A stretch of DNA of 64,000 nt from Streptomyces sp. SID12501 (GCF_010550245.1 NZ_JAAGLU010000011.1:62001-126000), one strand, 5' to 3'. Shown: positions 24,559 to 33,338, counted from the stretch's first letter. The notes: generated by a model from the letters alone, not told the origin. A program made the numbers and translations.

Positions 24559-25663
24559 CCGTCCGCGGCCGCTCCACCACCAGCACCTCCTGGTCCGGGA
24601 GTCCGACGGCGACCGGCGTGCCGACGGGAAGCTCGGCGGTGCGCCGGGTGGGTACGTCGGCCTTGACCTCCACTCCGTTCGACAGCCGTACCGTGACGCG
24701 GGTGGTCGCGCCCAGGAAAGCGGTGGCGACCACCCGCGCCCCGGCGCCCGGATCGGGGGTGACGTCCACCCCTTCCGGGCGCAGCAGCACGTCGACGTCC
24801 GTGCCGGCGGCGATGCCCGCGCCGGTCGCGGGGACCCGGCGCCCCAGCACCTCGACGGTGTCCGGCGCGCTCATGACCCCGGGGATCCGGCTCGTCGTCC
24901 CGACGAACTCGGCGACGAAGGCGGTGGCCGGGCGGGCGTACAGCTCGGTGGGTGTAGAGCACTGCTCGACCCGGCCGGCCCGCAGCACGGCGACCCGGTC
25001 GGCCGTCGAGAGCGCCTCCTCCTGGTCGTGGGTGACGAACAAGGTGGTGATGCCGAGTTCCTGCTGGAGGCGGCGGATCTCCTCGCGCAGTGTGGTGCGC
25101 ACCTTGGCGTCCAGCGCCGACAGCGGCTCGTCGAGCAGCAGGACCCGCGGTCGCAGGGCGAGCGCCCGGGCGAGCGCGACGCGCTGCTGCTGACCGCCGG
25201 AGAGCTGGTGCGGGAACCGCTCGCCCTTGTCGGCGAGCCCGACCAGCTCCAGCAGCTCCGCCGCCCGCGAGCGTCGTTCGGCCGTGGCCACCTTCCGCAT
25301 GCGCAGTCCGAAGGCCACGTTGTCCAGTGCGTTCAGGTGCGGGAAGAGGCTGTACGACTGGAAGACCATCCCGGCGTCGCGCCGATGGGCCGGAACACCG
25401 GTGACGTCCTGTCCGTCGACCAGCACCGCGCCGGAGTCGGGCGCCTCGAACCCGGCGAGCATGCGCAGCGCGGTGGTCTTGCCGCAGCCGGACGGGCCGA
25501 GCAGGGCGATCAGTTCGCCGGGCCGGACGGTCAGGTCGTGGGCGTCGAGCGCGACCGTCGCCCCGAACCGGCGGGTCAGGCCGCGGAACTCGACGGTGGC
25601 GGCGCCGTCCTGGACGGTCCTGCCGTTCTCGGGAACCTCGTTCTCGGGGATTGTGATCGTCAT
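24551..25663 (-). CDS. ABC importer ATP-binding subunit
   Basis: A 370-residue ATPase of the Fe3+/polyamine/phosphonate (CysA-MalK superfamily) type. Walker A is LLGPSGCGKTTALRMLAGF, signature LSGGQQQRVALARALAL, Walker B RVLLLDEPLSALDAKVRTTL, switch FVTHDQEEALSTADRV. A TOBE domain follows (VLLRPEGVDVTPDPGAGARV). Last gene of a four-gene transport operon; ATG 25663 overlaps the stop of the second permease (ATGA). It energises uptake of whatever the solute-binding protein at 27371 carries. Confidence 0.92.
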   Translation of the reverse strand: MTITIPENEVPENGRTVQDGAATVEFRGLTRRFGATVALDAHDLTVRPGELIALLGPSGCGKTTALRMLAGFEAPDSGAVLVDGQDVTGVPAHRRDAGMVFQSYSLFPHLNALDNVAFGLRMRKVATAERRSRAAELLELVGLADKGERFPHQLSGGQQQRVALARALALRPRVLLLDEPLSALDAKVRTTLREEIRRLQQELGITTLFVTHDQEEALSTADRVAVLRAGRVEQCSTPTELYARPATAFVAEFVGTTSRIPGVMSAPDTVEVLGRRVPATGAGIAAGTDVDVLLRPEGVDVTPDPGAGARVVATAFLGATTRVTVRLSNGVEVKADVPTRRTAELPVGTPVAVGLPDQEVLVVERPRTAT

Positions 25664-26490
25664 GGCGTTGTCTTCCCTTGGGCGACGGTACGGGAGGAGG
25701 CGTGCCGTCCTCCGAGGGCGGCGAGGGCCAGCAGCAGCGCCCAGGTCACGAGCAGGCTGAGCACGGACACGGCGACGGACATCTGAGCCTGGGAGCCGGA
25801 GATGTCGACGATCCACACCGCGAAGGGTCGGAAGCCCAGGAGGTGGGCGACGGTGTACTCGCCGAGCACCAGGGCGAGGGTCAGGAAGGAGGCGTTGAGC
25901 AGCGCGCCGCGCAGGTTCGGCAGCACGGCCCGCAGCAGGGCCTGGGTCTGGTTCGCGCCGCAGCTGCGGGCGGCCTCGACGAGGGTGGGCACGTCGATCG
26001 CACGCAACCCGGCGTCCAGTGCCCGGTAGACGAACGGCAGCGCCATCACGACGTATGCCAGGACAAGAACGAAGGGGAAGTCCGGGTTCTGGACGGCCAC
26101 GAACGTCTCGAAGAACGGCGTCCGCGAGAAATGGTCGGGGCCCCACTTCAGGACCGTGACGATCCCGGCGACGAACGCGATGGGCGGCACGACCAGCGGC
26201 AGCGAGCAGACCACCTCGACGACCGGCCGCAGCCGGGGCGCGCCGAGCCGCAGGGCGACCATCGCGGGCACCATGAGCAGCAGCACCAAGGCGATGGTGG
26301 CGGCGGCCAGTTCGAGGGCGAGCAGCAGACTGGAGACGAAGCCGTCGGTGCCGACGATCTGGCTGTAGGCGTCGAAGGTGACCTCGTCGTTGACGTCGAC
26401 CGAGAAGATCACGGACGCGCCCAGCGGGACGAGGAAGTACAGCGCGGCAAGGCCGAACACGACCCACCGCCACGGGTTCAGGCGAGCCAT
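25660..26490 (-). CDS. ABC importer permease, second subunit
   Basis: A 276-residue inner-membrane permease with about six helices (WVVFGLAALYFLVPLGASVI, TIALVLLLMVPAMVALRLGA, VSVLSLLVTWALLLALAALG) and the EAA motif VEAARSCGANQTQALLRAVL that contacts the ATPase. It overlaps the first permease gene by 13 bases and the ATPase by four, indicating a tightly coupled operon. Confidence 0.9.
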   Translation of the reverse strand: MARLNPWRWVVFGLAALYFLVPLGASVIFSVDVNDEVTFDAYSQIVGTDGFVSSLLLALELAAATIALVLLLMVPAMVALRLGAPRLRPVVEVVCSLPLVVPPIAFVAGIVTVLKWGPDHFSRTPFFETFVAVQNPDFPFVLVLAYVVMALPFVYRALDAGLRAIDVPTLVEAARSCGANQTQALLRAVLPNLRGALLNASFLTLALVLGEYTVAHLLGFRPFAVWIVDISGSQAQMSVAVSVLSLLVTWALLLALAALGGRHASSRTVAQGKTTP

Positions 26491-27374
26491 CGCGCGCTCC
26501 GTCGTTGCAGGGGCAGGTAGAGGGCCATCACCAGGCCCGCGACCAGCACCATGTCGAGGCTGAGGGCGAGCGCCACGTTCTCCTGTCCGACCAGGACGTT
26601 GCCGGAGAGCGCGTCGGCAATCTGGAGGGTGACCAGCGGGACGGCGCTGCCCACCATGGCGGCGGCGGTCGCGTAGGCGGCGAACGCGCTGCCGAACAGC
26701 AGCACGAAGCCGCCGAGCAGGGACGGCGTGAGCACGGGCAGGGCCACGTGCCGCCAGTACTGGGCGTGGGTGGCGCCGCTGTTCTGGGCGGCCTCGCGCC
26801 ACTGGACGCGCAGTCCCTCCAGGGCCGGGGTGATGGTGAGCACCATCAGCGGGATGAGGAAGTACAGATAGACCAGGGTCAGGCCCCAGAAGCTGTAGAG
26901 GTCCCAGCCCGCGTCCTTCAGATCGAGGTGCTGGGTAAGGACACCGGAGTTGCCGAGGGTGGCGACGAAGGCGAACGCGAGCGGTACTCCGCCGAAGTTG
27001 GCCAGTACCCCGGAGGCGGTCAGGATGGCCTCGCGCAGTGCCCGGAACCGCGAGGTCACCACAGCCTGCGCCAGGAACAGGCCGAGCACGGTCGCCAGGG
27101 CGGCGGAGAGGGCGGACAGCTTGACACTGCCGAGGAGGGCGGTCAGGTAGGCGCCCTGCAGGGAGTCGGTCAGGTTCGCCATGGTGTACGAAGTGGCGCC
27201 CGTCGCCTGGTCCTTGGCCGTGAACGCGCCGTTCAGCATGGCCAGCGCCGGGACGCCGAAGGCGATCGCGGTGACGGCGAGCAGCGGGACGACGGCGAGC
27301 CAGCCCGGCGCACGGCGCCGCCGCCGCGGTGCGGCGGCGGACACCGTGTCGACCCTCGGGAGGGCGGAGGTCAT
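26478..27374 (-). CDS. ABC importer permease, first subunit
   Basis: A 298-residue membrane protein with a basic N terminus (SAAAPRRRRRAPGWLAVVPL) and about six helices, including FWGLTLVYLYFLIPLMVLTI. Its EAA motif is REAAQNSGATHAQYWRHVAL. Together with the next subunit it forms the heterodimeric channel. ATG 27374 overlaps the stop of the solute-binding protein gene (ATGA). Confidence 0.9.
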   Translation of the reverse strand: MTSALPRVDTVSAAAPRRRRRAPGWLAVVPLLAVTAIAFGVPALAMLNGAFTAKDQATGATSYTMANLTDSLQGAYLTALLGSVKLSALSAALATVLGLFLAQAVVTSRFRALREAILTASGVLANFGGVPLAFAFVATLGNSGVLTQHLDLKDAGWDLYSFWGLTLVYLYFLIPLMVLTITPALEGLRVQWREAAQNSGATHAQYWRHVALPVLTPSLLGGFVLLFGSAFAAYATAAAMVGSAVPLVTLQIADALSGNVLVGQENVALALSLDMVLVAGLVMALYLPLQRRSARWLA

Positions 27375-28522
27375 CCGGAGATCGCCTTCGCCCAGCCCTG
27401 GCCGAGGACCGTCTTGGCCTTGTCCTGCTGGGCCTCGGTCGGGAAGCTGGGCGTCCCGGAGACCTCGGGCAGCTTGGCCGCGGCCGTCTTGTCGAGGGTG
27501 CCGGCCTTCTCCATGGCGGTCATCAGAGCCGGGCGGGCGTACCCCTTGAGCCACAGGTTCTGGCCCTCGGCACTGTAGAGGTACTCCTGCCACAGGCGGG
27601 CGGCGGCGGGGTGCGGGGCGTCCTTGTTGACGGCCTGGGAGTAGTACTGCGAGAACTGGCCGTCGCTCGGCACCGACACCTTCCAGTCGAGGCCCTTGGA
27701 CTTGAACTCGTCGGCGTACCCGGCGTTCAGGTAGTCCCAGTCGATGCTGATCGGCGTCTCGCCCTTCTCGACGGTCGCCGGGGTGGACTCGACGGGCGTG
27801 TAGTTGCCGTTCTTCTTGAGCTTGGCGAAGAAGTCGAGGCCGGGCTGGATGTCGTCGAAGGAGCCGCCACTGGCAAGGGAGGCCGCGTACACACCGCCGA
27901 AGGCCGAACCGGACTTGGTGGGGTTGCCGTTGAGGGCGACCTGGCCCTTGTACTGCGGCTTGAGCAGGTCGGCGAAGGTGGTCGGACAGGACTTGACCCG
28001 CTTCGCGTCGCAGCCGATGGAGATGTAGCCGCCGTAGTCGTTGTACCAGCGGGCCTGCACGTCCTTCTGCCCGGTGGCGAGGTCGTCGAACGACACGACC
28101 TTGTACGGCGCGAGCAGCCCCTGCTGGGCGGCGCTGATGGCGAAGGAACTGCCGAGGTCGAGCACGTCCGGCGCGCGGTCCTGTCCCTTGCGGGAGGTGA
28201 CGGCGTTGATCTCGTCCTGGCTGGTCCCGTCGGGACTCTCCACGGAGATCTTGATGCCGTACTTCTTCTGGAAACCGTCGATCAGGGCTCCGTAGTTGGC
28301 CCAGTCGCGGGGCAGCGCGATGGCGTTGAGTTTGCCCTCCTTCCTGGCCGCCTTCACCAGGGCGTCCAGGCCGCCGAAGTCGGCGGCGGAGGTCGCGGTG
28401 GCCGCGCTCCTGCCGTTCGCGGTGGTCGACGTGTCGTCGGGGGCCGCGCCGCAGGCGCTCAGGGCGAGCGCGGCGACGACGGCGAGGGCGCCGCCGCGGA
28501 CGGCTGTTCTCGGCAGGGTCAC
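27371..28522 (-). CDS. ABC importer solute-binding lipoprotein
   Basis: A 383-residue lipoprotein: lipobox LALSACGAAP after a short signal, then a type-2 periplasmic-binding fold of the Fe3+/spermidine/phosphonate cluster (KLNAIALPRDWANYGALIDG, GTSQDEINAVTSRKGQDRAP, VYAASLASGGSF, TPISIDWDYLNAGYADEFKS, WQEYLYSAEGQNLWL). Gene order SBP-permease-permease-ATPase with a divergent HutC-type regulator resembles 2-aminoethylphosphonate importers, but polyamine, iron or sugar uptake cannot be excluded. GTG 28522 is chosen because GGAGAG lies nine bases before it; GTG 28528 is the alternative. Confidence 0.85.
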   Translation of the reverse strand: MTLPRTAVRGGALAVVAALALSACGAAPDDTSTTANGRSAATATSAADFGGLDALVKAARKEGKLNAIALPRDWANYGALIDGFQKKYGIKISVESPDGTSQDEINAVTSRKGQDRAPDVLDLGSSFAISAAQQGLLAPYKVVSFDDLATGQKDVQARWYNDYGGYISIGCDAKRVKSCPTTFADLLKPQYKGQVALNGNPTKSGSAFGGVYAASLASGGSFDDIQPGLDFFAKLKKNGNYTPVESTPATVEKGETPISIDWDYLNAGYADEFKSKGLDWKVSVPSDGQFSQYYSQAVNKDAPHPAAARLWQEYLYSAEGQNLWLKGYARPALMTAMEKAGTLDKTAAAKLPEVSGTPSFPTEAQQDKAKTVLGQGWAKAISG

Positions 28523-28570
28523 GATCACGGTCTCTCCAGGGGTGCGCACGAGGGTGGAGGTAGTGCGGAG

Positions 28571-28588
28571 AACTTGTCTGAACAAGTT
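28571..28588. promoter_or_regulatory. Palindromic operator candidate for the GntR regulator
   Basis: AACTTGT (28571-28577) and ACAAGTT (28582-28588) are perfect inverted repeats around CTGA. The core GT-N6-AC fits HutC-type GntR operators. It lies 49 bases upstream of the solute-binding protein start and 152 upstream of the GntR gene, so binding would repress the importer, and perhaps the regulator itself. Confidence 0.65.
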
Positions 28589-28740
28589 GGCTTCAGTAGG
28601 ACTTCCGCCGGTATCACGCCCGTAAACACTGGCGAAACACTGACCACTGATTCCCTGCACATTTCCGGCGCGCCCTGACCGCTCCCAGATGTCGATTAGG
28701 CTGCTCACGCTGTGCACAGCGACAAATCCGGAGGGGAAGC

Positions 28741-29481
28741 ATGACGGCGCGACACGAGGAGATCGCCGACGAGCTGCGCCGCGCGATCGACCACGAGCAG
28801 TACACGGTCGGCAGCCGTCTGCCTCCGGAAACGGAACTCGCCGCCCACTACGGCGTGGCCCGCGGCACGATCCGCCAGGCCGTGGCCGCCCTGACGTCCG
28901 AGGGTCTGATCGGCTCCCGCCAGGGCGCCCGCCGGGTGGTCCTGGCCAGCCGCCGCAGCCAGACCTTCGAGGAACTGCGCAGCTTCGCCCAGTGGGCCCG
29001 CGCGATGGGCCGCGAGGCAACGGGCCGAGTGGTCCACCAGGAGTACCGTCCGGCGACGGCGGAGGACGCGATCCGTCTCCAACTCCCTGAGAAGGAAAGG
29101 GTGTTGTACGTCCTGCGCGTACGCGGCCTGGACGGCGAACCGGTCCTCCTGGAACGCACGGTCTACGCCGACTGGATCGCCCCGTCCGTGGAACCCATCG
29201 AACCGGACTGCCCCTCGGTCACCCAACGCCTCTTCGAGGACACGGGTCTGGTCTTCGCATACGGCGAACACGTCATCGACGCGGTGGCGGCCGGCGCCCA
29301 GGACGCCGAACTCCTCGACATCCGCCGCACCAGCCCTCTCCTACGCGTCCGCCGCGTGACAACAACCAGGGAGGGCCGCCCGGTCGAATGGTCCGACGAC
29401 CGCTACCGAGGCGACGCGGTGAGCTTCAGCGTCCACAACTCGATCGGAAACAACGCCCTGGCGAGAAAACCGGCGGAATAA
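28741..29481 (+). CDS. GntR/HutC-family transcriptional regulator
   Basis: A 246-residue repressor with an N-terminal winged helix (EEIADELRRAIDHEQYTVGS, RLPPETELAAHYGVARGTIR, QAVAALTSEGLIGSRQG) and a C-terminal UTRA ligand domain (EKERVLYVLRVRGLDGEPVL, VRRVTTTREGRPVEWSDDRY). UTRA proteins sense small metabolites such as sugars, histidine-pathway intermediates or phosphonates. Divergent from the ABC operon, which it presumably controls via the palindrome at 28571-28588. ATG 28741 follows GGAGGGG. Confidence 0.9.
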   Translation: MTARHEEIADELRRAIDHEQYTVGSRLPPETELAAHYGVARGTIRQAVAALTSEGLIGSRQGARRVVLASRRSQTFEELRSFAQWARAMGREATGRVVHQEYRPATAEDAIRLQLPEKERVLYVLRVRGLDGEPVLLERTVYADWIAPSVEPIEPDCPSVTQRLFEDTGLVFAYGEHVIDAVAAGAQDAELLDIRRTSPLLRVRRVTTTREGRPVEWSDDRYRGDAVSFSVHNSIGNNALARKPAE

Positions 29482-29520
29482 GGCCGGCTTGCAAACGGGG
29501 CTGGGGGCAGTGCCGGGAAG

Positions 29521-29560
29521 GGGCGCGGGGAACTGCGCGACAAGCCACAGCGAACCCGCA
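29521..29560 (+). repeat. Dispersed intergenic repeat, copy B
   Basis: The 20-base core is identical to copy A and is followed by CAAGCCACAGCGAACCCGCA. It lies between the convergent GntR and Lrp genes. Confidence 0.85.
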
Positions 29561-29585
29561 CCCGCGAACTCACCCCCAGAGGCAC

Positions 29586-30038
29586 CTACGTGGGCGACCC
29601 CGCAGAAAACCTCCGCAACAAGGGCGACAGCACCAGCACGGACTTCGTCCGCTCCACGAACGGCTCCCCCGCGATCCGCTCAAGCACCCGCTCGAAGTGC
29701 CGCATGTCAGAGGCGAAAACCTGCACCACCGCATCCGCCTCCCCCGTCACGGTGGACGCGGCCACCACCTCCTGATACCGCTCCAGCCCCCGCTGAATCG
29801 TCTCCGGCGAGGTGTTCCGCCGGCAGTAGATCTCGACGAACCCCTCCGTCTCCCACCCCAGCGCCGCCGGATCCACCCGCACGGTGAACCCGGTGATCGC
29901 CCCGCTCGCCCGCAACCGGTCCACCCGCCGCTTCACCGCCGGCGCGGACAGCCCGACCAGCTGCCCGATGTCCGCGTAGGAGCGACGCGCGTCCTCGGCG
30001 AGGGCGTGCACGATACGTTCGTCGAGATCGTTCAGCAC
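29586..30038 (-). CDS. Lrp/AsnC-family transcriptional regulator
   Basis: A 150-residue regulator: HTH (LNDLDERIVHALAEDARRSY, ADIGQLVGLSAPAVKRRVDR) and a C-terminal RAM domain (FVEIYCRRNTSPETIQRGLE, TVTGEADAVVQVFASDMRHF) that binds amino acids and sets the oligomer. The GTG at 30038 gives the standard N terminus (M)LNDLDERI. It starts seven bases after the guaB1 stop, so it is likely co-transcribed with guaB1. Target genes are not evident; the davAB pair is 7 kb away and is only a speculative link. Confidence 0.9.
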   Translation of the reverse strand: MLNDLDERIVHALAEDARRSYADIGQLVGLSAPAVKRRVDRLRASGAITGFTVRVDPAALGWETEGFVEIYCRRNTSPETIQRGLERYQEVVAASTVTGEADAVVQVFASDMRHFERVLERIAGEPFVERTKSVLVLSPLLRRFSAGSPT

Positions 30039-30045
30039 GGTCGGG

Positions 30046-31488
30046 TCAGCTCCAGCTGGCGTGGAGCGGCTTGCCCTCCGCGTACCCGGCGGCGCTCTGG
30101 ATGCCGACGATGGCCTTCTGGGCGAACTCCTCGAGGGAGTTGGCACCGGCGTAGGTGCAGGAGGAGCGGACGCCCGCGATGATCGAGTCGATCAGGTCCT
30201 CGACGCCCGGACGGGCCGGGTCGAGGAACATCCGGGACGTGGAGATGCCCTCCTCGAACAGCGCCTTGCGGGCCCGGTCGTACGACGACTCCTCCGACGT
30301 ACGGTTGCGCACCGCACGCGCCGACGCCATGCCGAACGACTCCTTGTAGAGGTGCCCGGCGGCATCCTGCTGGAGGTCGCCCGGGGACTCGTACGTCCCC
30401 GCGAACCAGGAGCCGACCATCACGTTCGACGCACCGGCGGCCAGCGCCATCGCGACGTCACGAGGGTGGCGTACCCCGCCGTCCGCCCACACGTGCTTGC
30501 CGTACTTCTTCGCCTCGGCCGCGCACTCCAGGACCGCCGAGAACTGCGGCCGGCCCACGCCCGTCATCATGCGGGTGGTGCACATGGCGCCCGGTCCGAC
30601 GCCGACCTTGATGATGTCGGCGCCCGCCTCGATGAGGTCCCTGACACCCTCGGCAGCGACGATGTTGCCCGCGGCGATCGGGACGTGCGGGTCGAGGTCA
30701 CGGACCAGCTTGATGGCGCTGAGCATCGACTCCTGATGACCGTGCGCGGTGTCGATGACGAGCGTGTCGACGCCCGCGTCGAGCAGTTGCTGCGCCTTTC
30801 CGGCCACATCGCCGTTGATCCCGACGGCGGCGGCGATCCGCAGACGGCCGTTCACATCCGTGGCCGGCGTGTAGAGGGTGGCACGCAGAGCGCCCTTGCG
30901 GGTGAGGATGCCGGCGAGCCTGCCCTCGGCGTCGACAGCGGGCGCGTACCGGCGGTTGGCGCCGTCGAGACGGTTGAAGGCCTCGCGCGGGTCGATGTCT
31001 GCGTCGAGGAGGAGCAGGTCCTTCGACATGACCTCGGAGAGCTGGGTGAAGCGGTCCACACCGGTCAGGTCGGCGTCGGTGACCACACCGACCGGCCGCT
31101 GCTCGGCGTCGACGACCACACCCGCGTTGTGCGCCCGCTTGGGCAGCAGGGCGAGGGCGTCGGCGACGGTCTGGTGCGGGGCGAGCATGATCGGCGTGTC
31201 GAGTACGAGGTGCCGGCTCTTCACCCAGGAGACGACGTCGGTGACGACCTCGATCGGGATGTCCTGCGGGATGACGACGATCCCGCCGCGCCGGGCGACC
31301 GTCTCGGCCATCCGGCGGCCGGCGATGGCGGTCATGTTGGCGACGACCAGCGGGATCGTCGTACCCGAACCGTCGGGGGAGCTGAGGTCCACGGCCTGCC
31401 GGGAACCCACGGCGGAACGGCTCGGGACCATGAAGACGTCGTCGTACGTCAGGTCGTACGGGGGCTGGATGTCGTTGAGGAAACGCAC
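30046..31488 (-). CDS. guaB1: GMP reductase of the IMP dehydrogenase family (GuaB1)
   Basis: A 480-residue (beta/alpha)8-barrel enzyme with an inserted CBS pair (HQTVADALALLPKRAHNAGV, VVTDADLTGVDRFTQLSEVM). The catalytic Cys is in VGVGPGAMCTTRMMTGVG, the phosphate site in WADGGVRHPRDVAMALAAGA. The N terminus MRFLNDIQPPYDLTYDDVFM is typical of actinobacterial GuaB1, whose mycobacterial member was shown to be a CBS-containing GMP reductase, not an IMP dehydrogenase. It returns GMP to IMP in purine salvage. GTG 31488 is chosen; GTG 31497 is possible. Confidence 0.88.
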   Translation of the reverse strand: MRFLNDIQPPYDLTYDDVFMVPSRSAVGSRQAVDLSSPDGSGTTIPLVVANMTAIAGRRMAETVARRGGIVVIPQDIPIEVVTDVVSWVKSRHLVLDTPIMLAPHQTVADALALLPKRAHNAGVVVDAEQRPVGVVTDADLTGVDRFTQLSEVMSKDLLLLDADIDPREAFNRLDGANRRYAPAVDAEGRLAGILTRKGALRATLYTPATDVNGRLRIAAAVGINGDVAGKAQQLLDAGVDTLVIDTAHGHQESMLSAIKLVRDLDPHVPIAAGNIVAAEGVRDLIEAGADIIKVGVGPGAMCTTRMMTGVGRPQFSAVLECAAEAKKYGKHVWADGGVRHPRDVAMALAAGASNVMVGSWFAGTYESPGDLQQDAAGHLYKESFGMASARAVRNRTSEESSYDRARKALFEEGISTSRMFLDPARPGVEDLIDSIIAGVRSSCTYAGANSLEEFAQKAIVGIQSAAGYAEGKPLHASWS

Positions 31489-31655
31489 GTGCTGCACATC
31501 CCGGTCGATCAGAGGTGGCCCCCGGACAGGACAGCCAAGGGGAAGAGCACGTACCTCATTGTCCCATGCCGGTGACCTGAAACCGCCTGGTCGGATCGTC
31601 CAGACGAATCGTGGGACGGCTGGTGCCATCCTCCGACGGACCACCGCGGGAGAGG

Positions 31656-32072
31656 TCAGGCGAGCACCATCACCACCGCCAGCCCCGTCTCCGTCTCCCG
31701 CCAGCTCGCGGCGGCGTCGGCGAAGAGCTCCTGGAGCGTGTTCCACTCCTCGGGCCGGGCCGTCGCGTACGCCTGCCAGTTGCGGACCAGGAGGAGCCGG
31801 CCTCGGCTCGCGGGCCACCACTGCAGGTCGCCGAGACAGTCCGCCAGGGCGTCCCAGTTCGAGCCGAAGTGGTCCGGGAAGCGCATCGCGGTGGCGCAGG
31901 CCGTCATCAGCCCGGCCTTGTCGGACACATCGGCGAGGTCGAGGTCGACGGCCTCCCAGCCGGCTTCGCGGGCGGCTTCGAGCGCGCGGTCCGCCGGCAG
32001 TGCGGCGGGCCAGGACAGGACACCGGCGGGCACGCTGCCGGCGAACACCGGGACGAGGGGGTGGTCGGTCAT
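31656..32072 (-). CDS. Barstar family protein
   Basis: A 138-residue protein with the barstar fold signatures WEAVDLDLADVSDKAGLMTA, AMRFPDHFGSNWDALADCLG and WQAYATARPEEWNTLQELFA. Barstars bind and inhibit barnase-type ribonucleases in the cytoplasm; FGSNWDALxDCLxD is the RNase-facing helix region. Its ATG overlaps the stop of a short frame reading IYYSDDHF (pseudogene entry at 32069), which looks like the end of the cognate RNase. With no intact RNase beside it, the inhibitor may be an orphan or protect against RNases from outside. Confidence 0.85.
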   Translation of the reverse strand: MTDHPLVPVFAGSVPAGVLSWPAALPADRALEAAREAGWEAVDLDLADVSDKAGLMTACATAMRFPDHFGSNWDALADCLGDLQWWPASRGRLLLVRNWQAYATARPEEWNTLQELFADAAASWRETETGLAVVMVLA

Positions 32073-32170
32073 CTCAGCACCGCCGTGTGGAGTCGCGGAA
32101 GGTCGAAGTGATCATCGCTGTAGTAGATCCCACCACCCGCCCCGTGACAACGAGGACCCGGGCGGGAAAC
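32069..32170 (-). pseudogene. 3' remnant of a barnase-type ribonuclease gene
   Basis: Reading toward barstar, one frame gives RVLVVTGRVVG and the next gives GIYYSDDHFDLPRLHTAVLR before a TGA that overlaps the barstar ATG. Barnase-like Streptomyces RNases end with (R)RIVTGRxGEIYYTDDHYxxFR, including the catalytic His of DDHY. The two pieces join if one base is removed near 32128. Only about 190 bases separate barstar from the terminator at 32264-32295, too little for a whole RNase, so the gene is truncated as well as frameshifted. Identification rests on a short motif. Confidence 0.5.
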
Positions 32171-32263
32171 CGGGCGAGAATCTGGGAGAGTTCCCGGGCG
32201 ACAGCCTCCCGACAGGACACGTCGATCGGCGAGTCGTTCAATGAAAGGGCCGTTGAACAGAGC

Positions 32264-32295
32264 GGTGCCCGGGCTCCGAAGGGAACCCGGGCACC
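32264..32295 (-). terminator. Terminator hairpin after the SorC-type regulator
   Basis: GGTGCCCGGG (32264-32273) pairs with CCCGGGCACC (32286-32295) around a 12-base loop, 20 bases beyond the regulator stop at 32316. Confidence 0.8.
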
Positions 32296-32315
32296 GTACG
32301 CACCTTCGCAACCCG

Positions 32316-33338
32316 TCAGATCCCGTCCGGGTCCGCCCTGTTGAGCGCCGGCTTCGGCGTCGGGCCCGCCGTCATCAGATAGTCCGCGGCCGAGGTGTCC
32401 GTGACCAGGCTGGTGACCAGCCCGGACCGCAGCACCGCGTCGATGGCCGCGGCCTTGCGCTGCCCGCCCGCGATCGCGACGACCTCGGGGACCCGGCGGA
32501 GCTGGTCCGTCTTGACGGTGATGCACCGCTCGCCGAGGTCACGGCCGACCCGGCGCCCGTCACTGTCGAAGAGGTGCGCGGACATCTCGGCGGCGACACC
32601 CAGGGACGCGTAGTGGCTGCGCTCCTCGTCGCTGAGCATGTCGTGCACCGTCGAGATACCGGCTTCCCAGGAGCCGATGGAGACGCAGGCGACGGTGACC
32701 TTGTCGAAGTACTCGAAGGCCCGCGCGATCCCGGTCTGGTTGCGCAGCGCGGCGGCGGTGGCCGCGTCGGGCAGCAGCATCGGGGCGTAGATGGGGTGGG
32801 CGTCGCCACCGGACACCTGGGCGGCACGACGGACCGCCTCGACGGAGCCGCGCTCGGCGGTTCCGGCGTCGTACACACCCGTCAGCTGGACCACCGTGCA
32901 GGGCGGCAGCCGGTCGAGGGCCGCGGCCATGTGGATGGTGGACCGGCCCCAGGCGAGACCCAGCACATCGCCTTCGTTCACCAGTTCGCCGAGCAGGTCG
33001 GCGGCCACTTCACCGAGGTTCTCAGGATCGGGTGACTCCTCGGAGGCCTCGGCCGGGGACTCGACCACGACCGCGTGCCTGAGGCCGTACCGGGCGCGCA
33101 GCGCGTCAGAGCGCTCGGCATCCAGTTCGGCCGGGACACGGATCTCGATCCGCACCAGATCCCGTTCGAGAGCGGTCTCCAGGACCCGGGCCACCTTGAA
33201 GCGGCTGACGCCGAACTCCTCGGCGATCTGGATCTTGGACTTGCCCTCCAGGTAGAAGCGGCGGGCCATGGCCGCCGCCTGCACCAGCTCAGCGGGTCCC
33301 ATCCGCATGGCTGACCGGCCAGCCGACATACCCGACAC
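32316..33338 (-). CDS. SorC/DeoR-type sugar-binding transcriptional regulator
   Basis: A 340-residue regulator with an N-terminal HTH (LVQAAAMARRFYLEGKSKIQ, IAEEFGVSRFKVARVLETAL) and a C-terminal sugar-phosphate isomerase-like effector domain (DVLGLAWGRSTIHMAAALDR, VVAIAGGQRKAAAIDAVLRS, GLVTSLVTDTSAADYLM). Members such as SorC, CggR and DeoR respond to phosphorylated sugars. It lies downstream of rpe on the same strand, 116 bases away, so a pentose-phosphate or sugar-uptake role is plausible but unproven. No transporter genes adjoin. ATG 33338; an ATG at 33329 or 33308 could also serve. Confidence 0.88.
   Translation of the reverse strand: MSGMSAGRSAMRMGPAELVQAAAMARRFYLEGKSKIQIAEEFGVSRFKVARVLETALERDLVRIEIRVPAELDAERSDALRARYGLRHAVVVESPAEASEESPDPENLGEVAADLLGELVNEGDVLGLAWGRSTIHMAAALDRLPPCTVVQLTGVYDAGTAERGSVEAVRRAAQVSGGDAHPIYAPMLLPDAATAAALRNQTGIARAFEYFDKVTVACVSIGSWEAGISTVHDMLSDEERSHYASLGVAAEMSAHLFDSDGRRVGRDLGERCITVKTDQLRRVPEVVAIAGGQRKAAAIDAVLRSGLVTSLVTDTSAADYLMTAGPTPKPALNRADPDGI

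Noticed and set aside
29461..29585. CRISPR-like or phage attachment repeats between GntR and Lrp genes
   Set aside because: Single copy here of the dispersed genomic repeat; no regular spacers and no tRNA or integrase nearby.
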